Assembly (NCBI GenBank): GCA_964016875.1
Contig: OZ024729.1
Span: forward strand, 20,728,494-20,792,493
DNA: 64,000 nt
Reading direction: 5' to 3'
Origin: Fallopia convolvulus
Lineage: Eukaryota > Streptophyta > Magnoliopsida > Caryophyllales > Polygonaceae
In this document: positions 1-12,484 of the stretch, in pieces
Position numbering within the stretch: position 1 is the stretch's first letter
Layout of the letters: each line of letters begins with the position of its first letter
The notes under the pieces: model-generated
Database searches by the model: none
Told to the model about the DNA's origin: nothing
The model's input: the letters and a program-made list of their open reading frames with translations, nothing else
Position numbers and translations under genes: made by a program

Positions 1-189
1 CTTTCTTCTTTCAATAGAACAATGGAGAAGCCTGTATCCCTTTCTCAGAGAATTCCTTTCCAGATTTGAATATGAACTTATCCTTTAATCTAAATTTCAT
101 TAGGTTCCTAATCAATTAAGAAGGGGAAGTATTGGATCCAATTATTGCAAGTTATCATGCGCACACCATAAATCGTAACAGTAAATTCA

Positions 190-408
190 TCAGTTCAGTT
201 CATCTCTACCATCAAAATCCACCTCTTTGAGCTTCAACTTCACATGCAATCCACCTTTCCTCAACGTCAAAGTGAGCACGTAATCCGTCTTCTCCTTTTG
301 CTCCACCACCACATCGAATTCTTCTAGCACACTCACCGTAATCGTTTTCATTTGAATATGCGCGGTGTCCTTCTGATAGCTTGCATTTAGGTAGTGTTTA
401 GGATGCAT
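190..408 (-). CDS. Unrecognised coding fragment, 72 codons
   Basis: This is a short open frame whose composition looks protein-like: alternating charged and beta-prone residues such as ITVSVLEEFDVVVEQ and YVLTLTLRKGGLHVKL, ending in DFDGRDELN. I do not recognise the family. The first codons, starting at MHPKHYL, appear to come from the adjoining repeat, because the junction with LTR-like sequence lies near 395. It may therefore be the last exon of a minus-strand gene cut by a retroelement, or a chance ORF. There is no signal peptide or membrane segment. No intron acceptor can be assigned with confidence because the upstream side is repeat. Confidence 0.25.
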   Translation of the reverse strand: MHPKHYLNASYQKDTAHIQMKTITVSVLEEFDVVVEQKEKTDYVLTLTLRKGGLHVKLKLKEVDFDGRDELN

Positions 409-1870
409 ATTTATGTTTATTTTGCATGTTTTTATCTTAGTTTAGTCTAGTTCTTAGGTTTTTAGGTTTTCTAGGAAATTCAGGGTTTTCGCTTATTTTG
501 TTCGGTTTTGCAAATCTTTCGGCAAACAAGTGTGGACGGGATGGATCTTAGATGATTGTGGAGGATCAAGATGAAGCTTAAAGTGGTGCAAGTGAAGATT
601 CGAAGAGCTAAGGCTCAAGAGCTTGAGGGATAAAAACGCTTAAAACCAGGTCATGCATTAGAGTCTTGTTTTGACACCTCTATCTTTCAATGCTTGGTTT
701 GGGAGCTATAGTGGTCTGATGGAGTTGAATTTGTTATAATTGGAAAGCTAATTCGAAGAGCTACTATTTATATTTTTACTCTGAGTCAAAATTCCAACTC
801 GAAGGGGGTCAAAACAGCCTCTAAAGTGTCACTAGAGTTGTTGAGACCGGAGCGCGACCGTGCTTCGGCGCATTGATGCGACGCTGATTTTGAGGCTTCG
901 TGTTATCTTTAGGCCGACTTTATTATTATTTTAGGATGTTTTTATATTATGATATAAATACTCTTTTAGGGTTTTATTTGGGGACTCATGCCTTATTGTT
1001 TCTACGCTACTCAACTCTAGAGAGAACTCTTGGGAAGAAACCCTAGATTGCAAATTTGAAGAGAAACCTAACTCTTGTAAGTTTAATTTCTTCTTTAATG
1101 TCGTTTTCTAACTAATTTTTCCATGTTCAACTAGTTAGTTGAAATTGTATGCATGATTGTTTGTGAGATTTGAATTATTTTAACTTGCCTTGACTAGATT
1201 GAATCACTCCATGCATAATTGATTAGATTTGCTTAGGATTACAATACCTTGATCACCTATTCTTTTTCTAGGTTGAATTACAACTAGAGTAACTAAATAG
1301 ATGGTGAAATTTGGTTATTCATGGATAAATCCTTTGATTAAACTTATAGACGGTGGAATAAGATTAATCAAAGGAGGAGAATTCAATCACAAAACTTCAT
1401 AAATAGATGGTGGAATTTATGACTTATGTTTCTATTGAATGCTTTGAACTATAATTTGCATGATCAATTTGACATAGAAGGTTTTCTAGGTTAATTGGTT
1501 AAAAGGTTATTAAAGACGGTGCATATTAAAACCATTTTGAGCTTGAATCTCATTAATTCACAATAGATTAGTCAAGGGAATTGAAATAAAAATAATCGAG
1601 GATCAATACTCATGTGTACAATGGATACGAAACTAGTTGGACACTTCTCCTTTATTTGAAACCCAATTATTTTACTTGCTTTGTTTTATTTACTTAGATT
1701 AATTAATAGTTTGAATTCTAAAAATCCCCTTTTATTACTTAGTAATATTATTTAAACACGAGAAATCTGAGTCATTGTGGGTACGACCCTTGCTTTCACT
1801 ATACGTAGGTTTGAATGTTAGGATATTTCTTTGACAACGCTTTTACTGCGACATAAAAGTGCTCGTCACC
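395..1870 (+). mobile_element. Gypsy-type LTR or solo LTR, boundaries approximate
   Basis: About 1.5 kb without coding capacity and with LTR architecture: a TATA-like gatataaata at 951-960, a leader-like stretch containing gaaaccctag near 1040, and AT-rich tracts. Near the end it has a gggtacgacccttgctttc motif of the kind seen near the 3' end of Athila/Tat-group LTRs. Short variants of 'gacggtggaat' recur at 1300-1410. I could not find a matching target-site duplication, so the ends (a TG near 395-403 and a CA near 1868) are estimates and the copy may be rearranged. Confidence 0.4.
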
Positions 1871-2730
1871 TTCCCAAAACAAACCCTAGGCCTACCTTAA
1901 AAAACTAGATACTTAAACAGACTCAAATTTTCATAATCCAGATCCATGTTTTGAGTCGTCGTTGTGTACCATCCACCTCTCGTTAGAGTTCTTCGAGATT
2001 GACCTCTTCGGCGAGAAATGAAAATCGCGACCTCCAATGACGGAGTAAGCAACAGAACCTACTCGTTCACGCTCCAAGTGACCAAGTCCACTCGGATTGA
2101 AGAAAGTGAGGATGGGAGAAGGAGGAGTAACATAGAAATTCTAGAGGTGGAGGAGGAACGATGAGGAGAAGAGTCGGGGGATAATGAAGAATGGACAATT
2201 CAATCAAATTGTTAATAATTTTTTTCATCTGTAGATAAGGAGTATATTAGAAAAGCTAAATAGGCCTTTATACCCAAATCCCTTTTTAAGTTATCGACAA
2301 TTTACCCAATTTTATTTTTATGGAACCGTGTAGTAGAAGATTAAAATATTTAAAAAGGTCATTTATCTAATAAAACTTAAAAAAACATGTCTAATATAAA
2401 GGGTTACTATCTCTGTTTCGTATTCACATTTTTTAAGTTAAGCTTAAAATAATGAGGATAATTTATCTTTATAGTTTTTAATAAATTAGATTATATTTTC
2501 AATGAGTTTTTAAATGAATTTACATTTTCAATGCATCTTAAAACTAGTTATACAGTATTAAAAAAAGGTTAAATAAATGTGTTATTTTTGAAACGTTTTG
2601 GGATTTGTCTTTTTGTCTTTGTTTCGCTGGTTTCCGCTGCTTTATGGTTTTGCCTTATTTTGGTTGTGTTGTTTGGTTTAGTTGTTCCTTTGGATCTTTC
2701 GAGCGCGTCCCCTATGCGTTAAGTCAGGGG
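1871..2730. other. Non-coding spacer, no gene seen
   Basis: AT-rich DNA with a purine-rich stretch at 2090-2190 and no supported ORF. Translating both strands gives only short chance frames. It could contain diverged repeat sequence, but nothing here can be named. Confidence 0.5.
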
Positions 2731-3583
2731 CAATGTTATCGAATCGTGATCCAGATCGTACGATCCCACGAACCAGATTTCACAAAACGACTCGAATCGT
2801 GCGTAATGAATCGTAACAAGTAGGATGGTGGTAGGATCGTAGGATCGTAAGTGGGATCATAAGATCTTGCTAAATCACACAAATTAAGTCACAAATAATC
2901 ATTTTGGATATTGTTGCCCACTTTGGCTATTAACTCGTTAACTTAAGACATTACATTTATTCATAAATGACTTATTGTTTATGTAAAATTTACATAAAAA
3001 TTCAAAAATATGAAAATTACATTCTTCATATCTCTTCGTAAAAGAAAGAAACGTATTAGAGTATTAAAAAAAAATTCATCTTATATTGTATTTGTTGCCT
3101 TTGGGGTATTTAATGAATAATGTATATGTTTTTGAATGATTAACTTTCATATTTGAGTGATATATTACGTATTAATATTAGTTCTTTCATTATTTTATTA
3201 ATGCGGTAGGATCTTACGATCCTAACGATTCGATTCTACGATCCGATCCTACTACCCCCTTACGATCTGATCCAACAATCTCATCCTGACAACATTGTAG
3301 TCAACTATTTTAATCGAAATAATACGTTAACCGTGAAATTATTAATAATATATAGTTAAAATTTTCATTTTATAGGATCGTTAGAATCGTTTGTAGGATC
3401 GTTATAATCGTTCATAGGATCGTTAAAATCGTATGTAAAATCGGGATCGGATCGAGATTGTATTCTAAATCATTTAAGATCCTACTCCAATAATATCCTA
3501 CTTGAGATCGTGAATCGACTTCGCTATTATAGATCGTAGGATCGCTAGAATCGTAGAATCGGATCGAGATTCTGATAACATTG
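2731..3583. repeat. GATCGTA-rich MITE-like element
   Basis: The 853-bp unit starts CAATGTTATC and ends with its exact inverse GATAACATTG. Inside, variants of GGATCGTAGGATCGT and of the inverse orientation recur near both ends (2740-2860, 3200-3270, 3370-3560), with an AT-rich centre. This is the layout of a non-autonomous DNA transposon with subterminal repeats. No clear flanking duplication was found. A further diverged piece with the same motif sits at 3708-3775. The superfamily is undetermined. Confidence 0.45.
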
Positions 3584-3930
3584 GTTGGCTAGTCCATCCA
3601 ACAACATTTTTAATAATCAAATTAATAATGTTTATCATTTTCTTACTTTATATATAACAAAATATACAGTCTATTAGGTTCTTCTTACATACTTTTAGTT
3701 ATAATGTAGAATCTTACGATCCGATCCAAAAGACCCTCAACGATTCAACATAGAATCCCGATCCTAATAACTTGTATTTTTGAAATGTTTTTTTAGTAGA
3801 TATTTTTGGAATGTTTTATTATAATTGAATGAAAATGGACTTTAAGAGTTTAAGTTATTGAAAATTGTTTTGTTTTTAAAACAGAGGGAGTATTTTAAGT
3901 TATTGAATAAATTCACCTAATTTTATTCTT
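3584..3930 (+). other. Upstream region of the DnaJ-type gene
   Basis: AT-rich DNA upstream of the plastid DnaJ-like gene, partly occupied by a GATCGTA-type repeat remnant. In-frame stops lie just before the ATG at 3931. No core promoter element could be assigned with confidence. Confidence 0.35.
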
Positions 3931-6272
3931 ATGGATCGGTCCGGATCCTCTAACCCCAAATGGATGGGGCTGTCTCTGTGGGAAACAGCAATGTGGAGCG
4001 CCAAATCTCTTGCGAAACCATCTTTCCCAATTCCCACCAAGCTCCATCCTTCTCCCTCCTCCAGAGTCATCTCCAAGGACGACGGCCATGGCTCCCTCCC
4101 GCCTCCAGCTTCGAGTGCCTCCCATCTCTCTTTCTCCAAGCCTTCATGGGTTGTTCACACTGAGGTCTTTCTTTCTCTTTCTCTTTGTTAAATTTGAATG
4201 GTTGCTAAGCTAATTGATTTTTCTTTCTGGGTTACTCTTGGTGCTTTGTTTGTGTGCTTCCATTACTGATTCAATCGAGGTCATGGATATTGATGACGAG
4301 ATTAATGTTTTTTTTAATCCTTCTGTTCGTTATGTGGGTTTAATTGCACAAATTTGATGTAATTGTAAAAAAAGTGCACAGAAAAGATTGAATGCTGACC
4401 AAATTCGGTTATAAAATGAGTTCTAAGGCATTTGCAATGTTTCAATTTGTGTTAGGCTGTAAAATTGTTCAGGATTCCATCTATTATACTCAAGCTTTTG
4501 GGTCATCTAATTTGTATTGAGGTATATGCTTTTGGTGGTGGCTTAGATTCTTATGTTGGTATTGATTTCATTCTACAGAAATCATCCAATTTTAATTCAA
4601 TTGGACATGCAAAATTTGGTTGCCTTAATCAATTCTACTACTTGCCTTGTTGTAATTGGCCATGTTTTGATGAATGTAGTTGCTCCATTGTTACTGATAG
4701 CTCAGTTCTCAATTTTTTGGACCTAAACACCAAGCACTATTAGTGTAATTCTCTGTTTGTAAGTTAGTTAGTGTCTTAGTGATACCTGCTTCCTTGCAGT
4801 CAAATGTGAGAAAATGGGTGAGGAAGAAACCAAATCCTCCTTGTATGGTATGCGATGGGAGTGGAAAAGTTTGTTGCAAGCATTGTAATGGAAAAGGTTT
4901 CTTCCTTTCTCGCTTGCTATTAGTGTTACACTGTTACTTGTCTTCATGTTTACAGATATATATTTTGAGTAGTGGCATAACCCCAACTGTTTATGAAATA
5001 GGATGTATATTCCTACCCGTTTTATGGAGAGCCTACAAGGACAGACTAATGATTGAACAACTTTGGTATCATGATCAAAGTTCCAAAATCAAATCTTAAA
5101 CTTGATTCAATCCTAAGCTTAGTCTTCTCAACTCTACAGATTTATGACGAGGACTAATGAGTAGGGTGTATTTTTCAAGTTTTGACATTATATAGTATCA
5201 TGATCAATGGTTCTGCTTCAGGGATTTGTAAATAGTAGAACATAATTAAAGAAAATAGAAAGATGTAGTAACTTTTGCTGGTTAACGGTATAAGGTACCA
5301 GTTGATCTGAATATCTTTTTGACCTTGGTGCTTGTTTTGAAGTGGATCTGTGAATGATTCTATGATTGATCCACATTGAAGTGGAACCATCTGAAATATG
5401 TTGAATCAATATGCAATTTCCTAGCAATTTTCTTATTACATACTAGGGTAAATTACACAAATTATCCCTTATATTTGTCACTTAGTGCAAAACCACCCTT
5501 TATTTAACTAGCAATTAGTAATTTAAAAACTGACCCCGTTTTATCACTACTAAAACATTAAGGGAAAAAGGTGTAAAAGTCCTTAAACTCCTGTATTTAT
5601 TTGATATTTGTTTCTGCGTAGAGATCAATGTTTGGACACGTCATGCTTTATTCTTCACATATATGTTAGTCTAGAATAAGGCTGTGAGAAAAATCGCTAA
5701 AAAGGTATGGATTATGAGTTGTTGATTGTACTTTCACTTATGAAGTGTTGTTTGTGCAAAATGACCTATAAGGTAGTTCAGTTGTATGTAATTTTCCCTT
5801 TAAAATATGCGTGCTCAAGATATCTTGTAGAAGATTATTATTCATTTTTATGGTGCATATGGAAGTATTTAAGACGGATATGATGAACACCTCTTGTGCG
5901 TTCCAGGCAGGACAAACTACACTCATCTGATGATGCTTCCGAGTGGGAAATGGCCAAAATGGTAAGGTTCCAATCCCCACTTTTCACATCATAACCAAAC
6001 TGTTTCCGGACGAAATCCAAACTTGAATCAGTCAACAAACACCGTGATCTCATATCAGGTGTAGGGCTTGTGGAGGGAGTGGTCTTTGTTATTGTGACCG
6101 TTGCCTTGGGACTGGAGAGTACAGAGAAGTTATTGGCTTCCATTTCTTGAAGGAGACAAAGTCTGCTCGGGACTCAGAACGCAAAACCATTCAGATTCAA
6201 GAAGATGAGCATCTCGGTGCAGCGGATTTTCTCCTGTCTGAGCCCATTAATCCACAAGACAATTCAAGCTAA
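3931..6272 (+). CDS. DnaJ/Hsp40 cysteine-rich zinc-finger protein, probably plastid-targeted (4 exons)
   Basis: Exons 3931-4164, 4800-4896, 5907-5961 and 6059-6272 join in phase with GT-AG introns to 199 codons plus TAA. The protein has four CxxCxGxG-type repeats: CMVCDGSG, CKHCNGKG, CRACGGSG and CDRCLGTG, separated by a linker containing LPSGKWPKW. This is the zinc-binding module of DnaJ without a J domain, as in small plant plastid proteins of the BSD2/LQY1-like class. The first ~75 residues are rich in Ser, Pro and Lys with few acids, which suits a transit peptide. The start could instead be the Met at codon 12, since both are in frame. The likely role is thiol/zinc chaperoning in the plastid; this is inferred from the family. 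A retrotransposon sits 25 bp after the stop codon, inside the presumed 3' UTR. Confidence 0.85.
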
Positions 6273-6297
6273 AGTTCATGGCATTATACTAGACCAC

Positions 6298-7602
6298 TGT
6301 TGAAGGGTTTCTTGAACAAATAAATTTATATTCAAGACCCCACTGAGTATAGCGGAGTCAGGTTCGTCCACGGGAATGAGATTAGGGCCAAAGATTAGTT
6401 GATAAACTAAGAAAAGCAAAATAAACACGAAGGGGCACAGACAAACACGAACACAAACAAAGGGGCTAGGCTCGAGCACGACCTTGGTGAGGGCGAGATC
6501 GATGCAATTCAATGAGTTTTAATCAATATAAGAAGGCAATCCTAGGGCTAGGGCTACCACAACATCAATCACACATGCTTTCAACAGGAATTCACAACTA
6601 TTATGCAATCTAGATCATAGAAAAGTCAACTGTCGCAAACAATTCAAGTTATTCAATCAACTATTGCAAATTAAACAACTCTCTATCTATCCTTCAACCT
6701 AGGAATATCAACTGTCGCAAATAATCCTATTAGAACTAGTCAAAACAATCAACTTTACACTTTCGCTTTTAGGTTAATTGCAAGACATGCCTCAACTTTT
6801 GCAAAGGATTTAAGCACAAGATAGATATATATGATCTTCAAGCATTCAAGTCATGAATTCAAGTTTAGACATGCATGATTGTGTTGGGTTTTCACTCAAC
6901 CCTAGAATCTAAAAAAAACTACTCACACATGGAAAAGAAAGAAGAAGACATGATCAAATTAAAACCACAATTCAAATTAAAACTAAAAAGTCTTACAAAT
7001 TTCCCCAACTTGTCTTCCAAGTCTTCCCCTTAATCTCCTCCAAAGAACGAATTATTAAAAACTAGAGAGAGCCCCCCTTTTTATAGAGGAAAGAAGCCCT
7101 AATTAAACTAGGAACCAAGATAAAACTACTTCCTAAAATAAAAGATAGAATATATCCATAAAGATCTCGGAATAAGGGAGAGTCGTCGTCATGCACGACC
7201 CAAAGTGGTTCGTGCAATAGGGTCGTGCACGACCCCAATAGGGTCGTGCACGACCCTCATAGGGTCGTTCCTGAGGGCTTGTTCGAACAACCTTGAGTAA
7301 AACTTGCGTAGAAGATTCGTTACAACTTCGTTTGACTCGACTCTTTTTCCTATGTTCTTGTAACGAATTTCTCTATCTCTTTCCAAGCTCAAACTTGATC
7401 TTCAATAACTTTATTTGAGCACTTAATCTTCATCTTCTCTTGCAACGCTCCAAACTCTTCTTCCAAACTCCAAAAACTCCTACAAAAAGACGGAAATACG
7501 AAAACTAAAACAAAAAGACTCAAAAACATAAAACTCTAGTGCTAAAACCAACTAAATCTAATCTATCTAGACACTAAAAACCTACCTAAAAAGCGGACAT
7601 CA
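6298..7602 (-). repeat. 3' LTR of the Gag-only element
   Basis: 1305 bp. In plus orientation it starts TGTTGAAGGG and ends GCGGACATCA. It lacks about 60 bp of the GTCGTGCACGAC-rich segment found in the other LTR (13380-13450) and a short segment near 7490. Confidence 0.9.
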
Positions 7603-9445
7603 AAATACCCCATACTTAGACTTGCTTGTCCTCAAGCAATAATTATGCAAAATCAAGACCAATAACACAATCTTTAAGCATAGCCCTTGTTCAAAACATT
7701 TTAAGCACCAGTGAAAAGATAGACAAACAATTTTAACGTCATCACATATGTATGAGTCTCTAGCTTAAGCAATCACAATCCAACCTCACAAGGGATTTTA
7801 AAGTGTTTCACTCATCTCTCAAGTGTTCAGGCTATTAAATCAACTCTCATCTCAATCTTTATGCAACATCAACTTTATCATTGAAACTTATATCACCAAT
7901 CTCTCTACCTAGAGAAGTCAAAACACATCAGTCATCATAAGAACTTAGGCTCAATGAAATCTTCATAGAAGACTCCATTCGGCCGGGTTGTAATGGGGCT
8001 TGGTAAAGACATTAGGGCTTGGAAAATTTTGGTCATGTGGTGCTAATAAAATCCGGGAATCAAAGACTCCTAAAAACTCACATTTACCAAAACACTCATA
8101 AAAGAACATGTACCAAACTCTCTCAACATTATGCTCAAACTCTTATTTCTTCAACCCTTTTAAATCCCAACTTATCTTGCTTACAAATACTAAGGAAATT
8201 TGGCTCATGCACATTATTTACTTTCAACACTTTGCTTTCTTTCTTTTCCTCCCTTATGATTTTCATTTTTTTTTATGGGAGATCGGCCGATTTTTTTTTC
8301 TTTCTTTGCAAGTGCATTCAGGGAACCAAACTCCTTTTACATAACAAACTACAAGATCTTTTAACTTTTCCCAACCCATAATTACCCCACACTTGAACCA
8401 AGCAATCTCACTCAACAAAATTATCTTATCTAATACTAAGTCCTAATCCCCGGATAGGGTCAAGCTTATTTCGGCTATGGAATAATTTTGTGGAGCTAAA
8501 AATAAGAGGCTTAAGGCTCAACTTGGCTTCATAAAGAGGATAATGTAAAGGTAGGCAAAAGAAAGGATAAAAACTGGCTTATGAAAAATAAGTTCTTAAT
8601 CATAATCAACATGCATGAACGATCTCATAGCGGCTTCAAGAAATAGATAACCATATCAATAACAAGAGATAGATGCATAAAGAGAGCAAATCACACAAGA
8701 AAAAGAAGAGGGATTTTTGATGTTCTCCCTATAAGGCCAAAATTCCTCACTAGGTAAAAATCTTGTTGGATTGCAATTACTTCTACTCAAGACATATATG
8801 CTCAATTTCATCACAAGTCAATTTTCACAATCAAAAAGCAATTTCTCAAGACTTGGGCTACACTATCCAAATATGTCAAAGGAATTATATGATAAGCATG
8901 AAAATTAATTCTCATCATAGGACATCTAAGATGGAGCATTCTTCTATCCTAAAACAAAGAAGCAAATATTTTTGGATTTTTCGACATTTTTCAAAAAAAA
9001 TTTCAATTTTTTTCAAAGCTTTTTTTTTCTTAATAAAACAAACTAACAAACAAACAAACAAAAGACTCAATTATGTACAACATATGTGAGATTTCTTCTT
9101 CCCCTACCCCATACTTAAATCATGCAATGTCCCCATGCATGAAAATGATATGAAAAAGTAAAGAGAAAGGAAGAAGAAACTCACAAAGAACTCTTGGAAG
9201 CTTGTAAAGAAGATGGAGCTCATCATGGTGAAGATGGAGTGGTTGAAGCTCAGGACCCTGCAAAAATTCCACAAAATTCTATTCAAAACAAAAGTATTCT
9301 ATCCTAGTCTAAGGAAGTTTAGAAAAAGAACCTAATCTCAAAATAAAATAAAATAAAAATAAAAATAATAAAACTAACTAAAGAGCGGGTTGCCTCCCAT
9401 AAGCGCTTGTTTAACGTCATTAGCTTGACAACTTATCTTAGCTCA
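7603..9445 (-). other. Non-coding internal region of the Gag-only element
   Basis: This segment lies between the gag stop and the 3' LTR. It has no supported ORF. A polypurine tract (rc of aaataccccatacttag) directly abuts the LTR, and a second tatggggtagggg-like tract lies near 9105. Homologous sequence reappears on the plus strand in the relic at 31800-35067, so it is a conserved non-coding part of this family. Confidence 0.7.
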
Positions 9446-12361
9446 TCAAGGCAGCCTCCATCCAGCTATGTCGGGATCATGGGAAACCCCATACTTAGAT
9501 GGAGAAGCTTCAAAGCTTCTCTCCAAGATATTTGGTCCTCTATCGTTAATAAGAACGCTTGGAAGTCCTACAACAGGGTTAGTAAAATCCGAAGACCAAG
9601 GAGGTTTTGACTCCTTCATATGACTAACAGTAGGATCTAATATAGAACGAGAATAGGAGAAAGGATCATGATCAGAATCAATTGGATAAAAACAAGAAGT
9701 CTTACCTTTGTTACTTTGAGGAGGAGTTGTTACCGAGGGTATGTGGGTCGTTACTGATCCCACTGGATCAAGGAATGCCTCGGTATCGTGCTTGTCACCC
9801 ACAACATTGTGATTTTTCAGAGAATGGTCGGTACCGACCCACCATGGGGGGTCGTTATGCTTCTTAGTGGGTGTGACCTCCTTGAATTTGCTCATTTTGG
9901 GTCTTAGGAAAAGGTCGTTACCGACCCATAGAGGGTCGGTAGGCCCTTCATTAACGCTCTTTACGGTAGTGGTCTCATTCACATCGGGATTGAAACGGAA
10001 CTCGACCCTCTCCTCCCAAATATCGAATGTGAGGAGCCCCTTTCTAACATCAACTCGTGTCCCTACGGTGGCTAAGAATGGTCTTCCAAGAATTATTGGT
10101 ACCACAGGGTCTTCAGGCATGTCTAGAACAATGAAGTCGTTAGGGACAAAAAATTTCCCAACCTTAACAGGGACATCCTCAACGACTCCAGTGGCTTTTA
10201 CGCAAGATCCATCCGCCATGTATAGCCTCATATTGATGGGTTCTAGCGGTCCCATGTTAGCCTTGGTCCATATAGATAATGGTAATAAACTAGCACTGGC
10301 ACCTAGATCACATAGAGCTTTAAAACGGTGAGTTCCAATACCAATTGAAATTGCAAACTTACATGGATCACCGAGTTTTTCAGGGAGCTTTATGGTATGG
10401 ACCTCATTATGCAGCTCTGAGATTGATCGCTTTCTAGATAAGATCTCCTTCAAAAATTTAGTATAAGCAGGCATTTCATTCAAAGCCTCAGCGAAAGGAA
10501 TGGAAAGATTTAAGCTTTGAAACAACTTAACAAAGCGCTTGAACTTACCTTCCGTTGAGTCCTTTGGTTTCTTAGAAGGGAAAGGAAGTACTTTAGATGG
10601 AGATTGAATGGAAAGAGAAGGGTTAGAAGACTTACCTGGCGAAGGGTGGTCGAGATCGACCCTTGGAGGGTCGATCACCTCTTCTTCCTCGTTAATAGCC
10701 TCCTCAGGAACGACCCTTGGGGGGGTCGTGCACGACCCTAAGAGGGTCTTGCACGACCCTAAGGGGGTCTTGCACGACCCTAAGGGGGTCGGTCCTGAGG
10801 CTTGTTCCTTCTCTTTTTGCTTGGTTGGCTCGGGCAACGCCTTGCCACTCCTTAACTGCATGGCCCGGATTTCTCCATCACTTGCTCGGCCTCTAGGATT
10901 CTCCTCAGGGCGGCCCGGGAGTTGTCCATGAGGTCTCGGGATTTGAGTAGCTAATTGTCCAAGTTGGGAATCGACATTCTTTCTCCATGATTCAAATTCT
11001 CCCAACCGTGCATGAACACCTTTCAGCTCAGCTCGTACTCCATTGATCCCGGTCTGGACCTCAGCTCGGACTCCGTTGATCTCGGTTCTGACGCCATTGA
11101 TTCCTTCTTGCAGCCCTTGCACCCATGATGGTGGCTTTTGATAGCTTGGAGGTCGGTAGGGAGGTGGACGTTGCTCTTGTTGAGGGGGTTGCTTGTATTG
11201 GTCATAATTTGGATTGCCCCAAGATGGTTGAGCATTGTTCCTCCCTGCATAATTATTTTGATTCCTAAAGGAACCTCTCATGTAGTTTGCCTCCTCATAA
11301 GCCTCAGCGGCTCTCACTTGCTGCAAGTTAGTACAATTGGAAGTAATATGGGCAGAAGACCCGCATTCTAGACAAGATTGAGAAGTTTTAAAGTAACTTA
11401 CTTGCTTTTTCAATCGATTGATCTCATCTTGCATGAATTGGAACTTCACATCCCGATCGACCACCTCACATTGTGGTTCATACAGCTTCCTCTCCATCGG
11501 CTTTGCTTGTTGGGTTCCATACATAACATCATAGTTGGTTAGCTTATCCAACAAAGCCCAAGCTTGATCGGGATCCATCTCAATGAACCCACAATCGGTG
11601 TGGAGGTTGATTCTGTCCTTTGTAGCGGCTTTAATCCCCTGAAAGAAAATCTCTTGAAGCACATAGGGTGGTTGTCCATGAGTAGGACATTGCCGAAGAA
11701 GTTCCTTAAACCGCTCCCAAGTTTCCACAAGCGTCTCATTTGGAAGTTGATGGTAGGAAGTGATGCGCTTCCTAAGCTCCGTTGTCTTTGCCAGTGGAAA
11801 GAACTTAGTCATGAATAGATCATGCAAAGCCTTCCACGTTGTAATAGATCTTGGTTGCGAGCTCTCCAACCAACTCAAAGCTTTTCCTGCAAGAGACCAC
11901 TTAAAAGCCTTCAAGAGAACATATTCAAGTGCGACACTGTCAGCAACAATAGTGTCACATAAATCAGTAAAATTCTTTATATGCTCCATGGGCCATTCAG
12001 TGGGTTTCCCCTCAAATTGAGAACGCTTGATTAAGGATATGAAATGAGATTTAATCTCAAAAGTGCGGTTAATCTCCGGGAGCACTATTGCCGATTCGGG
12101 TACCCTCAATTCTGGGTGCATGTATTGCTTGGCATTCGTCGGGATAGCGTCCAGTTGCGCCTGAGCCCGTCGCGCATTTGCAGCTTGAGCATCTCGGTCC
12201 ATTCGTATGCGCTGCATCTCAGCACGGAGTTCCTCCATTTGTTGAGCAAGAGTCTCAGCGTCGCCCATTGCTCGTTGTTCTCTCAAACGTCTATGGAAGG
12301 ACCTCTCAGGTTCGCTGTAGTAGTCAATCTCAAGAGTTCTCCGGGAAGAACGAGATGGCAT
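9446..12361 (-). CDS. Gag-aspartic protease polyprotein of the Athila-like element
   Basis: An intact 971-codon ORF. Residues ~30-70 form an Arg/Glu-rich predicted coiled coil. Residues ~115-260 match the retrotransposon Gag core (ALSWLESSQ, WERFKELLRQCP). A CCHC zinc knuckle, CLECGSSAHITSNC, lies near residue 330. The protease lies near 675-770 with CDLGASASLLP and IILGRPFL; the DLGA active-site variant is normal for Athila. Short PLGSCKT repeats near residues 525-545 are encoded by a palindromic DNA repeat. The ~190 residues after the protease have no recognisable domain and no reverse transcriptase follows. The protein would form virus-like particles and process itself (family knowledge). 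The start is the first ATG, about 100 bp past the primer-binding site. Confidence 0.9.
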   Translation of the reverse strand: MPSRSSRRTLEIDYYSEPERSFHRRLREQRAMGDAETLAQQMEELRAEMQRIRMDRDAQAANARRAQAQLDAIPTNAKQYMHPELRVPESAIVLPEINRTFEIKSHFISLIKRSQFEGKPTEWPMEHIKNFTDLCDTIVADSVALEYVLLKAFKWSLAGKALSWLESSQPRSITTWKALHDLFMTKFFPLAKTTELRKRITSYHQLPNETLVETWERFKELLRQCPTHGQPPYVLQEIFFQGIKAATKDRINLHTDCGFIEMDPDQAWALLDKLTNYDVMYGTQQAKPMERKLYEPQCEVVDRDVKFQFMQDEINRLKKQVSYFKTSQSCLECGSSAHITSNCTNLQQVRAAEAYEEANYMRGSFRNQNNYAGRNNAQPSWGNPNYDQYKQPPQQEQRPPPYRPPSYQKPPSWVQGLQEGINGVRTEINGVRAEVQTGINGVRAELKGVHARLGEFESWRKNVDSQLGQLATQIPRPHGQLPGRPEENPRGRASDGEIRAMQLRSGKALPEPTKQKEKEQASGPTPLGSCKTPLGSCKTLLGSCTTPPRVVPEEAINEEEEVIDPPRVDLDHPSPGKSSNPSLSIQSPSKVLPFPSKKPKDSTEGKFKRFVKLFQSLNLSIPFAEALNEMPAYTKFLKEILSRKRSISELHNEVHTIKLPEKLGDPCKFAISIGIGTHRFKALCDLGASASLLPLSIWTKANMGPLEPINMRLYMADGSCVKATGVVEDVPVKVGKFFVPNDFIVLDMPEDPVVPIILGRPFLATVGTRVDVRKGLLTFDIWEERVEFRFNPDVNETTTVKSVNEGPTDPLWVGNDLFLRPKMSKFKEVTPTKKHNDPPWWVGTDHSLKNHNVVGDKHDTEAFLDPVGSVTTHIPSVTTPPQSNKGKTSCFYPIDSDHDPFSYSRSILDPTVSHMKESKPPWSSDFTNPVVGLPSVLINDRGPNILERSFEASPSKYGVSHDPDIAGWRLP

Positions 12362-12463
12362 ATACTTCGAACAAAAACAAAGAAAACAAAATTAAATAAA
12401 AACAAAGGAGTAAGGGCTAGTCCCAAACCCCAAATATCAACTAAACTAGGCACTATTGCTCAC

Positions 12464-12481
12464 TCCCCGGCAACGGCGCCA
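12464..12481 (-). other. Primer-binding site, tRNA-Asp type
   Basis: In element orientation the 18 bases read TGGCGCCGTTGCCGGGGA, three bases inside the 5' LTR. This is the primer site typical of Athila-group Gypsy elements and fixes the element's direction. Confidence 0.85.
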
Positions 12482-12484
12482 ATT

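Noticed and set aside
3931..6272. Full DnaJ co-chaperone with J domain
   Set aside because: There is no HPD motif and no room for a J domain; only the cysteine-rich module is present.
9682..10931. Plus-strand ORFs opposite the gag gene
   Set aside because: They are antisense shadows of the intact Gag-protease frame without domain signatures.
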